Assembly: GCA_013003285.1 (NCBI GenBank)
Contig: JABDJY010000290.1
Coordinates: 1 to 14,684 of the forward strand
DNA length: 14,684 nt
DNA from: Alphaproteobacteria bacterium
GTDB lineage: Bacteria; Pseudomonadota; Alphaproteobacteria; UBA6615
Direction: 5' to 3'
Shown: piece by piece, positions 1 through 6,177 of the stretch
How positions within the stretch are numbered: the stretch's first letter is position 1
Layout: each line of letters opens with the position of its first letter
The notes under the pieces: model-generated
Databases searched by the model: none
What the model was told of the DNA's origin: nothing
What the model saw: only the letters and a program-made list of their open reading frames with translations
Program-made: the position numbers and the translations under genes

Positions 1-111
1 TTCGAGCACCACGTGGTCGATGGAACGCTCGGTGAGGCGGTGACTGACGGCGAGGCCGGCATGTCCGGCACCGATGACGACCGCCGAGATGTGTGCTGCC
101 GACGCCGCCAT
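1..111 (-). CDS. FAD-dependent oxidoreductase (flavin monooxygenase-like), N-terminal fragment
   Basis: Only the first 37 codons are inside the window; the gene continues past base 1. The N-terminus reads VVIGAGHAGLAVSHRL from about residue 11. This is the GxGxxG dinucleotide-binding strand-turn-helix that opens flavoproteins of the FMO, Baeyer-Villiger monooxygenase and thioredoxin-reductase-like families. The AGLAVSHRL form is common in bacterial flavin monooxygenase-like proteins. The ATG at 111 is preceded by GAGGAG at close spacing. It lies 7 bp after the OsmC-family stop codon, so the two genes are almost certainly co-transcribed, with the flavoprotein second. The substrate cannot be inferred from 37 residues. 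The FAD-binding assignment is solid; the monooxygenase subtype is a guess. Confidence 0.75.
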   Translation of the reverse strand, partial: MAASAAHISAVVIGAGHAGLAVSHRLTERSIDHVVLE

Positions 112-118
112 CGGCTCC

Positions 119-679
119 TCAGCTCACCTCGACGGCGACGCGGGTGGGGTTGGTGACCATGTCGTACACCGCCGAGCGCTTCTGCGACTGCGCGACCACG
201 GCGTTGATCTCGTCCGGCGTCGCGTCGGCATCGATCTCGTAATGCACCTTGATACCGTTAAATCCGTTGCGTACATCGGAGTCGATACCGAGGATGCCGG
301 CGATATCCATATCGCCCTCAACCGTCGCCTTGACCGAGTTCAGCTGGATGTCGCGGTGCTGGGCGACCGCGGCAACGCCGGCGGTCAGGCAACTGGCCAG
401 GCCGACCAGAACGATCTCGACCGGCGTGGCGCCGATATCTTCGGAGGCAAAGCACTCGGGATGATCGGCCTCGAATTCGAACGTTTTCGTTCGCGCCTGT
501 TCTTCGCCGAGACCATGGAATTTTTCGACTGTCGAATGGCTGTGGGTGCCATTCTTCCATTCGTTGGTCGCCCGCCAAGTGAACTGGGCGGCCTCGGGGG
601 CTTCGCTCAGGGCCTCGCGTGCGCCGAGCAGGGCTTCGACATTCACCCCATTATTGACTGTTGATTCGGAACTGGACAT
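119..679 (-). CDS. OsmC family protein
   Basis: 186 aa. OsmC/Ohr-fold proteins are usually thiol peroxidases that reduce organic hydroperoxides in the cytoplasm. The core segment TPVEIVLVGLASCLTAGVAAVA (residues 85-106, quoted only in outline: TPVEI, then LASCL, then AGVAAVA) holds Cys97, equivalent to the peroxidatic Cys of Ohr. A second Cys, Cys76, lies just before it in HPECF. The C-terminal position where Ohr has a resolving Cys in a VCPY motif reads KRSAVYDM (167-174). This matches an OsmC subgroup lacking the canonical pair, so peroxidase activity is uncertain. The start at 679 was chosen because AGGAG lies 8 bases upstream of it. An in-frame ATG at 733 has no such site. The gene is followed 7 bp later by a flavoprotein gene. 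Confidence 0.85.
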   Translation of the reverse strand: MSSSESTVNNGVNVEALLGAREALSEAPEAAQFTWRATNEWKNGTHSHSTVEKFHGLGEEQARTKTFEFEADHPECFASEDIGATPVEIVLVGLASCLTAGVAAVAQHRDIQLNSVKATVEGDMDIAGILGIDSDVRNGFNGIKVHYEIDADATPDEINAVVAQSQKRSAVYDMVTNPTRVAVEVS

Positions 680-731
680 CGGTTTTCTCCTGATTGCGTT
701 TCGGTCCGGTATCTCATTCGCCATAAGATAC

Positions 732-756
732 ACAAATATTTTGTACTATTATTATA
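732..756 (-). promoter_or_regulatory. Candidate promoter and operator for the OsmC-flavoprotein unit
   Basis: Reading towards the OsmC-family gene, a perfect TATAAT hexamer (complement of 751-756) is followed by a perfect dyad, ACAAA-TAT-TTTGT, at 732-744. The dyad covers the likely transcription start. No good -35 hexamer stands 16-18 bases upstream, so the promoter may need an activator. The minus-strand reading TACAAAATATTTGTGTA resembles the AT-rich OhrR/MarR operator type, which controls OsmC-fold genes in other bacteria. The hexamer and dyad are seen directly; the regulator is inference. The rest of 680-926 shows only a long-range 7-bp inverted repeat (AGGGGCT 772-778 / AGCCCCT 839-845) and the hairpin at 901-921. 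Confidence 0.4.
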
Positions 757-900
757 AAACACACGATCATCAGGGGCTACCCAACTAAGGGACGATTTTT
801 CCAGAAGAATTATCGTAAAACACAGTTCATCGTCCGGGAGCCCCTAAAACCATGTGGGCACGGCGACAATCGGCCACAATATATCGGACCGCGATAACGG

Positions 901-921
901 GCCGCAAAAACAGACTGCGGC
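901..921 (-). terminator. Hairpin just past the nitroreductase stop
   Basis: GCCGCA (901-906) and TGCGGC (916-921) form a perfect 6-bp stem with a 9-nt loop, starting 5 bases beyond the nitroreductase stop codon. No T-run follows on the minus strand. It is therefore at best a weak or Rho-assisted terminator, or a 3'-end stabilising hairpin. Confidence 0.3.
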
Positions 922-926
922 GCCGA

Positions 927-1766
927 TCAGGCGAAATCGAAACCGTGGGTTTCCAGATACGCGCGCAAGCCGCCGAGATCGCTGGGTTCGGAAAGACGTC
1001 GGGCGGCGTTTTCCGACCAACCGTAAAACGCCGCCGTACCGAATTTTTCCGGATTGATTTGATTGCCCAGCGGCCGCGCCGCATGGCGGGTCTGATCGTA
1101 CTGGTCGATACCGGCGGCAAGATCGGTATCGTCATAGGTGTCGCGGTGAACCACGACCGACGGCGGCAGGCGTCGCGTGACATCGCGCGTTTCGTTCGGC
1201 CACCCCGCCGCAAAACCGGCGATGGGGAATACGCCATGGGGCAACCCGAGCAGTTCCGCCACTTGCGGCAACCGCTTGCGCACCTGGCTGATGCAGCAGC
1301 AGCCCAGCCCCGCCGCCTCGCTGGCCAGGATCATCGCCTGCATAGCCAACGCCGCGTCGACAGCGGCGTTCATGAAACTGTCGAGCGTGTTCTGGGCGTG
1401 GGCATAGCCGCGCATGTCGCATACGCGTTGACCCCGGCGCATATCGCCGCAGAAGACCAGCAGCACCGGCGCATCGGCCATCCAACCGGTGTCGCACAAT
1501 TCGGCCATCGCCGCCTTCTTGGCCGGATCGCGTAGATCAAGGATCGAATATTGCTGCAGGTCCGACTTCGCCGACGCCGACTGGGCGCACGCCAATAGGG
1601 TGGTGCGCAGCGCTTCGGAGACCGGCTCGTCGGTGAACCGCCGGAAGCTACGCCGCCCGAGGATGCGCGACAGTGAAGCGCTCGCCTCCGACGAGAGTTC
1701 GGTTTCAATATCCGCAGGGGCCTCTATTCCAAAACGGGCCTGAATATCAGCGTTAAGACTGGACAT
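927..1766 (-). CDS. Nitroreductase family protein (FMN, NAD(P)H-dependent)
   Basis: 279 aa. Nitroreductase-fold flavoproteins use FMN and NAD(P)H to reduce nitroaromatics, quinones or flavin itself. Visible family marks are the N-terminal phosphate-binding arginines in GRRSFRRF (residues 37-44), the MILASEAAGLGCC segment (145-157) and GFAAGWP (184-190). The last is the NfsA/FRP-type motif at the FMN and dimer interface. Length and the long C-terminal extension fit the larger NfsA-like group. The ATG at 1766 has AAGGAA about 9 bases upstream. The frame is open to 1970, but the translation beyond 1766 is low-complexity and overlaps the sulfatase, so it was rejected. It lies 49 bp downstream of the sulfatase, in the same direction, and is probably its operon partner. 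Confidence 0.85.
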   Translation of the reverse strand: MSSLNADIQARFGIEAPADIETELSSEASASLSRILGRRSFRRFTDEPVSEALRTTLLACAQSASAKSDLQQYSILDLRDPAKKAAMAELCDTGWMADAPVLLVFCGDMRRGQRVCDMRGYAHAQNTLDSFMNAAVDAALAMQAMILASEAAGLGCCCISQVRKRLPQVAELLGLPHGVFPIAGFAAGWPNETRDVTRRLPPSVVVHRDTYDDTDLAAGIDQYDQTRHAARPLGNQINPEKFGTAAFYGWSENAARRLSEPSDLGGLRAYLETHGFDFA

Positions 1767-1815
1767 GGCAGTAAATTCCTTGGGTTCTAAATTAGTACGA
1801 TCCCTCAAGCCCGGA

Positions 1816-3420
1816 CTACGCCCGGCCCGGCGGGGCCATCGGTTTGTCGCGCAGGATGAGCAGTTCACGAACCATGATTTCGTGCAAGCGCGCCTTGTCG
1901 GCGGCGGCAGAGGCGTCGTCCCACAGATTATGGCGTTCTTGCGGGTCTTCCTGCAGATCGTAAAGCTCACCCCAATCCGACGTTTCGTAATGACTCATGC
2001 GCCACCGATCGGTCACCAGCGAGGAAAAATGCGCCCCGGCCCGCGGGTCGAGCACATAATTGGCCGTGTAATCCTCGACCATCATGCCCAGATGCTCGCG
2101 CGTATCGTCGAACACATTGATGCCCTGCATGCCGAAATAGGGATTGAGCCCGGCGCGCGCCAGAACACTCGCGGCGATATCGATGGTGCCGCTGACCCGC
2201 GCGCTGCGCGACCCGCCATCGCCACGCTGCGGGTCGCGCCACACCAAGGGCACCCGGATGAGTTCCTGGTAATGCATGCCGAATTTAAACAACACGCCCC
2301 GGTCGCCCATGAAATCGCCATGGTCGCTGGTGAACAGGATGACCGTATTGTCGTCCAGGCCCAGCGCCTTTAGCTGCGCGACAATGCGGCCCACCGCGTC
2401 GTCGATCATGGTGATCATGCCGTAGTTCAGGGCGATCGCCGATTGGGCTTCGAATTCGCTCACCTTATGCAGCGCCATGGGGTTCTTGTGCTCATTGAGC
2501 AACGCTTGGGCGAGTTCGGGAACGCGCGGCAGCGGGTCGTCGATCTTGTTGTCGAAGGTCGCCGGCGGCGCCACATCGCCCGGATCGTACATGCCCCAAT
2601 AGTGGCCGGGTGGTGTGAACGGATGGTGCGGGTCGGGAAACGATACTTTCAGGAAAAACGGTTCGTCGGCGTTTTCGGCGCTGTGGTTTTGTAGATAGGC
2701 GAGCGCTTCTTCGGCGATGTAGCTGGTGGGATACAGCTCCTCCGGCACCTTGGTGCGCCATGCCTGGGGCGCCGAATACTGCTGATCGGGCAAGGCGTTA
2801 TCGGGCCCAACCAGTTCCGCCGCATCGCCACCCTTATCGCGCAGCCAGGCCGTGTAATGTCCCTCGACCAGATCACCATGACCGGAAACCAGACGGACAT
2901 GATCGAAGCCGTAATGGGGCGTCTCGATTTCCCGGTCGGGATCGGCCTTCCAGGCGGCCAGCGATTCGCGCTGATAGGCCGGGCCGGTCATGTCGCGCGC
3001 CACGGCGTTCTGCAGCTCCTCCGGCGGGTCGATAAAGTCGGGATTTAGCGGGGACGGCGGCAGCGACGGCCGGCCGGTCATGTTCTGGATGTGGCTCTTG
3101 CCGACCAGGGCGGTGCGATAGCCCGCCGCCTTCAACAAATCCACAAAGGTTACGCTGTCGGTCGAGAGCGGAAAGCCATTGTGGCGCGCGCCATTGGCCG
3201 ACGGCATGCGCCCGGTCATTAGGGCCGCCCGGTTCGGCATGCAGACCGGCGTCGCCACGTAGAATTTATCGAACGCGACCCCGCCGGCCGCCAAAGCATC
3301 GATATTGGTCGTTTTGACCACCGGGTTGCCGTAGCAGCCCAGATGATCGGCTCGGTGCTGATCGGTCATGATCAGCACGAAATTAGGCTGCGGGGACTTC
3401 TGGGCGTCGGACACGGGCAC
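1816..3420 (-). CDS. Type I sulfatase (formylglycine-dependent arylsulfatase/alkaline phosphatase superfamily)
   Basis: 534 aa. It hydrolyses a sulfate (or phosphonate) ester using a formylglycine made from an active-site Cys. The maturation motif CxPxR appears as CMPNR at residues 60-64, followed by AALMTGR. The first metal-binding acid is in IMTDQHRAD (17-25). The second metal site is TSDHGD (364-369). A C-terminal GELYDLQEDPQERHNLW (121-137 from that site) is typical of S1-family sulfatases. There is no signal peptide, so the enzyme is cytoplasmic. The start is a GTG at 3420. A second in-frame GTG at 3414 lies at better spacing (9 bases) from AAGGA and may be the true start, giving 532 aa. 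The substrate is unknown. The 102-bp gap to the divergent nbaC could hold shared control elements. Confidence 0.88.
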   Translation of the reverse strand: MPVSDAQKSPQPNFVLIMTDQHRADHLGCYGNPVVKTTNIDALAAGGVAFDKFYVATPVCMPNRAALMTGRMPSANGARHNGFPLSTDSVTFVDLLKAAGYRTALVGKSHIQNMTGRPSLPPSPLNPDFIDPPEELQNAVARDMTGPAYQRESLAAWKADPDREIETPHYGFDHVRLVSGHGDLVEGHYTAWLRDKGGDAAELVGPDNALPDQQYSAPQAWRTKVPEELYPTSYIAEEALAYLQNHSAENADEPFFLKVSFPDPHHPFTPPGHYWGMYDPGDVAPPATFDNKIDDPLPRVPELAQALLNEHKNPMALHKVSEFEAQSAIALNYGMITMIDDAVGRIVAQLKALGLDDNTVILFTSDHGDFMGDRGVLFKFGMHYQELIRVPLVWRDPQRGDGGSRSARVSGTIDIAASVLARAGLNPYFGMQGINVFDDTREHLGMMVEDYTANYVLDPRAGAHFSSLVTDRWRMSHYETSDWGELYDLQEDPQERHNLWDDASAAADKARLHEIMVRELLILRDKPMAPPGRA

Positions 3421-3480
3421 AGTTCCTTTGAGCGGGATAAAGTACGCCGCACAGTTTCACGTCAGACCGGTTGGGATCAA

Positions 3481-3509
3481 GATGCTACAATCGCCCGATC
3501 GGTAGCATC
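3481..3509 (+). promoter_or_regulatory. Perfect inverted repeat abutting the nbaC ribosome-binding site
   Basis: GATGCTAC (3481-3488) and GTAGCATC (3502-3509) are perfect 8-bp arms around a 13-nt spacer. The right arm is followed immediately by the Shine-Dalgarno GGAGA (3510-3514) of nbaC. It could be a repressor operator in the 102-bp divergent gap with the sulfatase. It could also be an RNA hairpin that affects ribosome access. Its role is inference. Confidence 0.5.
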
Positions 3510-3522
3510 GGAGATTTCAATA

Positions 3523-4065
3523 ATGAGCCGTTTGAGCGCCTTCGATTTTCAGGGCTGGATCGACGAACACCGTCATCTGCTCAAACCGCCGGTGGGCAAT
3601 GTGCAGATATGGGAAGATGCCGATCTGATGGTGACCATCGTCGGCGGCCCCAATCAGCGCACCGATTTTCACGACGATCCGGTGGAAGAGTTCTTCTATC
3701 AGCTCGAGGGCGACATGGTGTTGATGGTGCATGAGGATGGCGCGATCCGCGGCGTGCCCATTCGCGCCGGCGAAATTCTGCTGCTGCCGGCCCATACGAG
3801 ACACTCGCCGCAACGCCCGCAAGCCGGCTCGGTCGGACTGGTGATCGAGCCCAAGCGGCCCCTTGGAGAGTTGGACGGCTTCGAATGGTTCTGCTTCGGC
3901 TGCGGCGCCCTCATCCACCGGGTCGAGGTCGAGCTTACCTCGCTGGTGCGCGACCTACCGCCGCTCTATGACGCCTTTTATGCCGACACGGCGGCGCGCA
4001 CCTGCGCTGAGTGCGGCGAGCTCCACCCCGGCAAAGCGCCGCCCGAGGGCTGGGTGAAAATCTGA
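3523..4065 (+). CDS. nbaC: 3-hydroxyanthranilate 3,4-dioxygenase
   Basis: 180 aa cupin. It opens the ring of 3-hydroxyanthranilate with O2 to give 2-amino-3-carboxymuconate semialdehyde, in tryptophan/kynurenine or 2-nitrobenzoate catabolism. All residues known from the Cupriavidus enzyme are present, shifted by one. Catalytic iron ligands are His50, Glu56 and His94. Substrate residues are Arg46, Arg98 and Glu109. The C-terminal rubredoxin-like iron site uses Cys124, Cys127, Cys161 and Cys164 (CFGC and CAEC). GGPNQRTDFHDDPVEEFFYQ is a near-signature stretch (41-60). The ATG at 3523 has GGAGA 8 bases upstream. No kynureninase, kynurenine monooxygenase, semialdehyde decarboxylase or dehydrogenase lies nearby, so it works alone here or on another aminophenol. 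The length is normal for the bacterial family. Confidence 0.95.
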   Translation: MSRLSAFDFQGWIDEHRHLLKPPVGNVQIWEDADLMVTIVGGPNQRTDFHDDPVEEFFYQLEGDMVLMVHEDGAIRGVPIRAGEILLLPAHTRHSPQRPQAGSVGLVIEPKRPLGELDGFEWFCFGCGALIHRVEVELTSLVRDLPPLYDAFYADTAARTCAECGELHPGKAPPEGWVKI

Positions 4066-4085
4066 GCCGTTAAAGCGCTAGCGGC
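4066..4085 (+). terminator. Hairpin directly after the nbaC stop
   Basis: GCCGTTA (4066-4072) pairs with TAGCGGC (4079-4085), with one G-U pair and a 6-nt loop. It begins at the base after the TGA stop. No T-run follows, so it may protect the mRNA end or act together with the next hairpin. Confidence 0.35.
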
Positions 4086-4095
4086 AAGAACAACA

Positions 4096-4140
4096 CCTCG
4101 ATCCTTCGACAAGCTCAGGATGAGGATTTGCTTATTTTTG
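4096..4140 (+). repeat. Interspersed-repeat-like hairpin with T-rich tail, probable terminator between convergent genes
   Basis: CCTC-g-ATCCT (4096-4105) pairs with AGGAT-GAGG (4117-4125) around the loop TCGACAAGCTC, with one bulged G. On the plus strand it is followed by a T-rich stretch (4127-4139). The ATCCTTCGACAAGCTCAGGA core is a motif I recognise from short palindromic repeats scattered in many alphaproteobacterial genomes. It sits in the 84-bp gap between nbaC (+) and the YciI-like gene (-), where such elements often lie. It may terminate transcription from both sides. Copy number elsewhere in the genome cannot be seen from this window. Confidence 0.6.
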
Positions 4141-4149
4141 GGGTAACAA

Positions 4150-4464
4150 CTAGTTCCCCTCGGCCGTCTTCGGCGCCGCCGCCGGGTTCCATTGGCCGCG
4201 GCGCATGCGGGTGATCTTGACCTCGCGAAACACCCCGGCGCGGCGCAGAGGTTCGTTGGCGGAGAAAAGCTCGGCCGCCTCGCGGCTCGCCACATTGATG
4301 ATCAGCACACTGCCAATGCGCGTCACATCGTCATCGGCCAGCATGGCGCCGCCGAGCACCAGGATATCTTCATGCGCGTCGAGATAATCGAAATGCGCCG
4401 GCTTATGTTCCGCGCGCAACGCCGCCGAGTTGGGGCCGTCCTCTTGATAGATGATGTAGAGCAT
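4150..4464 (-). CDS. YciI-like (YCII-related domain) protein
   Basis: 104 aa. Small alpha-beta-barrel proteins of this family are thought to be enzymes or accessory subunits. Most members have no proven role. The sequence opens MLYIIYQEDGPNSAALRAEH, typical for the family. It holds the conserved His20 and His24 region, a central GGAM turn (38-41) and a C-terminal ELFSANEPLRRAGVF helix (65-79), where family members usually have a DP or EP pair. The start at 4464 was chosen because relatives begin with MLY. It lies 2 bases after the stop of the GFA-family gene, which implies translational coupling. An ATG at 4485 would add seven residues inside the upstream gene. Confidence 0.8.
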   Translation of the reverse strand: MLYIIYQEDGPNSAALRAEHKPAHFDYLDAHEDILVLGGAMLADDDVTRIGSVLIINVASREAAELFSANEPLRRAGVFREVKITRMRRGQWNPAAAPKTAEGN

Positions 4465-4466
4465 GG

Positions 4467-4904
4467 CTAGGCCAGCCGCATCCAATTACGCTGCCGGCGG
4501 GCCAACCGGTCGTCGGTGCCCTCGCCGTCGAAATTAGTCGATGATTCCACCATCTCGCTGGGATCCACATCGTCGAAGCAGTTGACGTTGACGACCGCAT
4601 AATTCGCGCCGTCTATGTCGCTGGTGACAATTGGCGCCACGCCGCAATTGGTGCAGATGAAAAAATCCGCCGTCTTGGAGCCGAACCGGTAGCGCTGCAC
4701 CTGGGCGGGATCATCCTGCGAAAGCGCAACACTTCCCTCAGGGTGCGACGTCCAGACCGCCCGGTACTTAACGCAAAAGGAACAGCTGCACGCGCGAACG
4801 GGGATTTGTTCATCGCCGCCGGGTCGGTGAAAGACAAAGCGGATATTGCCGCAATGGCACGAGCCGTTAATCTGCCGCACTGGCGCCGCACTCTCCGCTG
4901 GCAT
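4467..4904 (-). CDS. GFA family zinc protein (formaldehyde-activating enzyme / CENP-V-like)
   Basis: 145 aa. The fold is a zinc-ribbon-rich beta structure. The founding member Gfa is linked to glutathione and formaldehyde, but most relatives are uncharacterised. The Cys pattern is complete: CHC at residues 16-18, CSCSFC at 39-44 and CTNC at 84-87, enough for two zinc sites. The ATG at 4904 follows GGGGA. A TTG one codon earlier is also possible. It forms a two-gene unit with the YciI-like gene 2 bp downstream. Formaldehyde chemistry would fit the C1 theme of the right-hand operon, but that link is speculative because the genes are not in one transcript. Confidence 0.85.
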   Translation of the reverse strand: MPAESAAPVRQINGSCHCGNIRFVFHRPGGDEQIPVRACSCSFCVKYRAVWTSHPEGSVALSQDDPAQVQRYRFGSKTADFFICTNCGVAPIVTSDIDGANYAVVNVNCFDDVDPSEMVESSTNFDGEGTDDRLARRQRNWMRLA

Positions 4905-4938
4905 CAATTTCCCCTAACTCACACGCCGGTAACTTCCA

Positions 4939-4968
4939 AAGTGGGCGAGACAACAATGATACCCACTT
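4939..4968 (-). promoter_or_regulatory. Inverted repeat enclosing a possible -10 of the GFA gene
   Basis: AAGTGGG (4939-4945) and CCCACTT (4962-4968) are perfect 7-bp arms with a 16-nt spacer, 35 bp upstream of the GFA-family start. On the minus strand the spacer begins with TATCAT, a plausible -10 hexamer, although no convincing -35 lies at the right distance. The dyad may be an operator. The remaining gap to 5117 contains a TTGACT at 4974-4979 on the plus strand, with only a poor -10 (TACCGT). No clear promoter for the dioxygenase is visible. Confidence 0.35.
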
Positions 4969-5117
4969 CCGAATTGACTCGAACCGGAACGGCCCATACC
5001 GTGATCACACAATAAACGCGTGCATTTGGGTTATCCAGTTACAGGGACAGTTTCACTAAAACACATATGTGCCAAGCGTGAATTGCTATAGCGGGGCGGT
5101 CCACAGGGGGAATGTTC

Positions 5118-6164
5118 ATGAGCGTAGAGACGGCTTTCGTTGAAGATAGCGAAGTACCATCTATCGGCCACGGCAATGCGCCGGCGGAAATACCGGTTCT
5201 CGATTTAGCGCCCTATCTAGCCGGTGATCCCGGCGCGGCCGAGACGCTCGCCGGCGAATTAAGACACGCGCAGGAAGATATCGGCTTCTACTACATCATC
5301 AATCACGGCGTGCCGCAGACGCTAGTCGACCGCGGCTTCGCCGAACTTAAACGGTTTTTCGAGCTGCCGTTCGACGAAAAAATAAAGCTGAAATTCGACA
5401 AAAGCATGGTCGGCTATGTGCCGTCGAAATGGACCGTCTACGAAACATCGAAATACAATAAAAACACCAAGAAAGACCGCAACGAGACGATCCTGATCGG
5501 CGTCGAGCGCGCACCGGACGATCCCGCGCTGAGAGAGGGCAACCGATTTAAGGTGCCGAACAAATGGCCCTCGGGATTACCCAGCTTCCGCGAAACCATG
5601 ATCGAGTACCAGCGGACCATGATGGAACTCGGCTCGCAACTGCTGCCCCTTTACGCGCTAGCGCTGGACAAACCGGCTGATTATTTCAACCCGTTCTTCG
5701 AGGGCGATCCGTGCTGTATCGGCCGCAATTCCTACTATCCGGTCGTCGATCTGGAAGAAAACGAGTTCGGTATTGCGCCCCATAGCGACGCCGGCTTCCT
5801 CACGCTGCTGCCGTTATCCGAGGTGCCGGGTCTCGAAGTTTTGACCCAGGCCGGCGAGTGGCTATCGGCGCCCTACATTCCCGGCGCGATCCTGGTGAAT
5901 ACCGGCGAGTTCCTCAACCGCTGGACCAATGGACGCTTTATTGCGACGCCGCACCGTGTGGTGTCGCCGGCGACGGACCGCTACTCGATGGCGGTTTTCT
6001 ATAATCCCGACGACCGGGCGGTCGCCGAACCGCTCGACACCTGCGTCGGCCCCGACAACCCGCCCCAATACGAGCCCGTAAGTTTCCACGACTATCTTGC
6101 CTATTTCTGCGACCGCAATTTTTTCGACGCAAAAGAAAAGCAAGGCGCCGCCGCTGCGGAGTGA
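5118..6164 (+). CDS. 2-oxoglutarate/Fe(II) dioxygenase, isopenicillin N synthase family
   Basis: 348 aa. Non-haem iron oxygenases of this family hydroxylate, desaturate, demethylate or cyclise small molecules. An N-terminal DIOX_N-like region (about 25-150) contains the family phrase IGFYYIINHGVP (55-66). The C-terminal jelly-roll has His222-x-Asp224 in PHSDAGFLTLLP. The distal His279 is in ATPHRVV. Arg288-x-Ser290 binds the 2-oxoglutarate carboxylate. All are intact. The ATG at 5118 has AGGGGG about 7 bases upstream. The in-frame ATG at 5112 lies too close to that site. The gene stands alone on the plus strand and ends 13 bp from the convergent crotonase. The substrate is unknown; true penicillin synthesis is unlikely because no other penicillin genes are present. 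Confidence 0.88.
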   Translation: MSVETAFVEDSEVPSIGHGNAPAEIPVLDLAPYLAGDPGAAETLAGELRHAQEDIGFYYIINHGVPQTLVDRGFAELKRFFELPFDEKIKLKFDKSMVGYVPSKWTVYETSKYNKNTKKDRNETILIGVERAPDDPALREGNRFKVPNKWPSGLPSFRETMIEYQRTMMELGSQLLPLYALALDKPADYFNPFFEGDPCCIGRNSYYPVVDLEENEFGIAPHSDAGFLTLLPLSEVPGLEVLTQAGEWLSAPYIPGAILVNTGEFLNRWTNGRFIATPHRVVSPATDRYSMAVFYNPDDRAVAEPLDTCVGPDNPPQYEPVSFHDYLAYFCDRNFFDAKEKQGAAAAE

Positions 6165-6177
6165 CGGGAGGCCTCGC

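Noticed and set aside
772..845. Long-range inverted repeat AGGGGCT/AGCCCCT as a riboswitch
   Set aside because: The arms are 7 bp with a 60-nt loop and only a 5-bp inner pairing. No known riboswitch core is recognisable, and it lies upstream of the likely transcription start.
1767..1970. N-terminal extension of the nitroreductase
   Set aside because: The extension overlaps the sulfatase coding region in another frame and has no family similarity. A good ribosome site precedes the ATG at 1766.
5118..6164. True isopenicillin N synthase or ethylene-forming enzyme
   Set aside because: The family contains many oxygenases with the same motif set, and no ACV synthetase or other beta-lactam gene is present.
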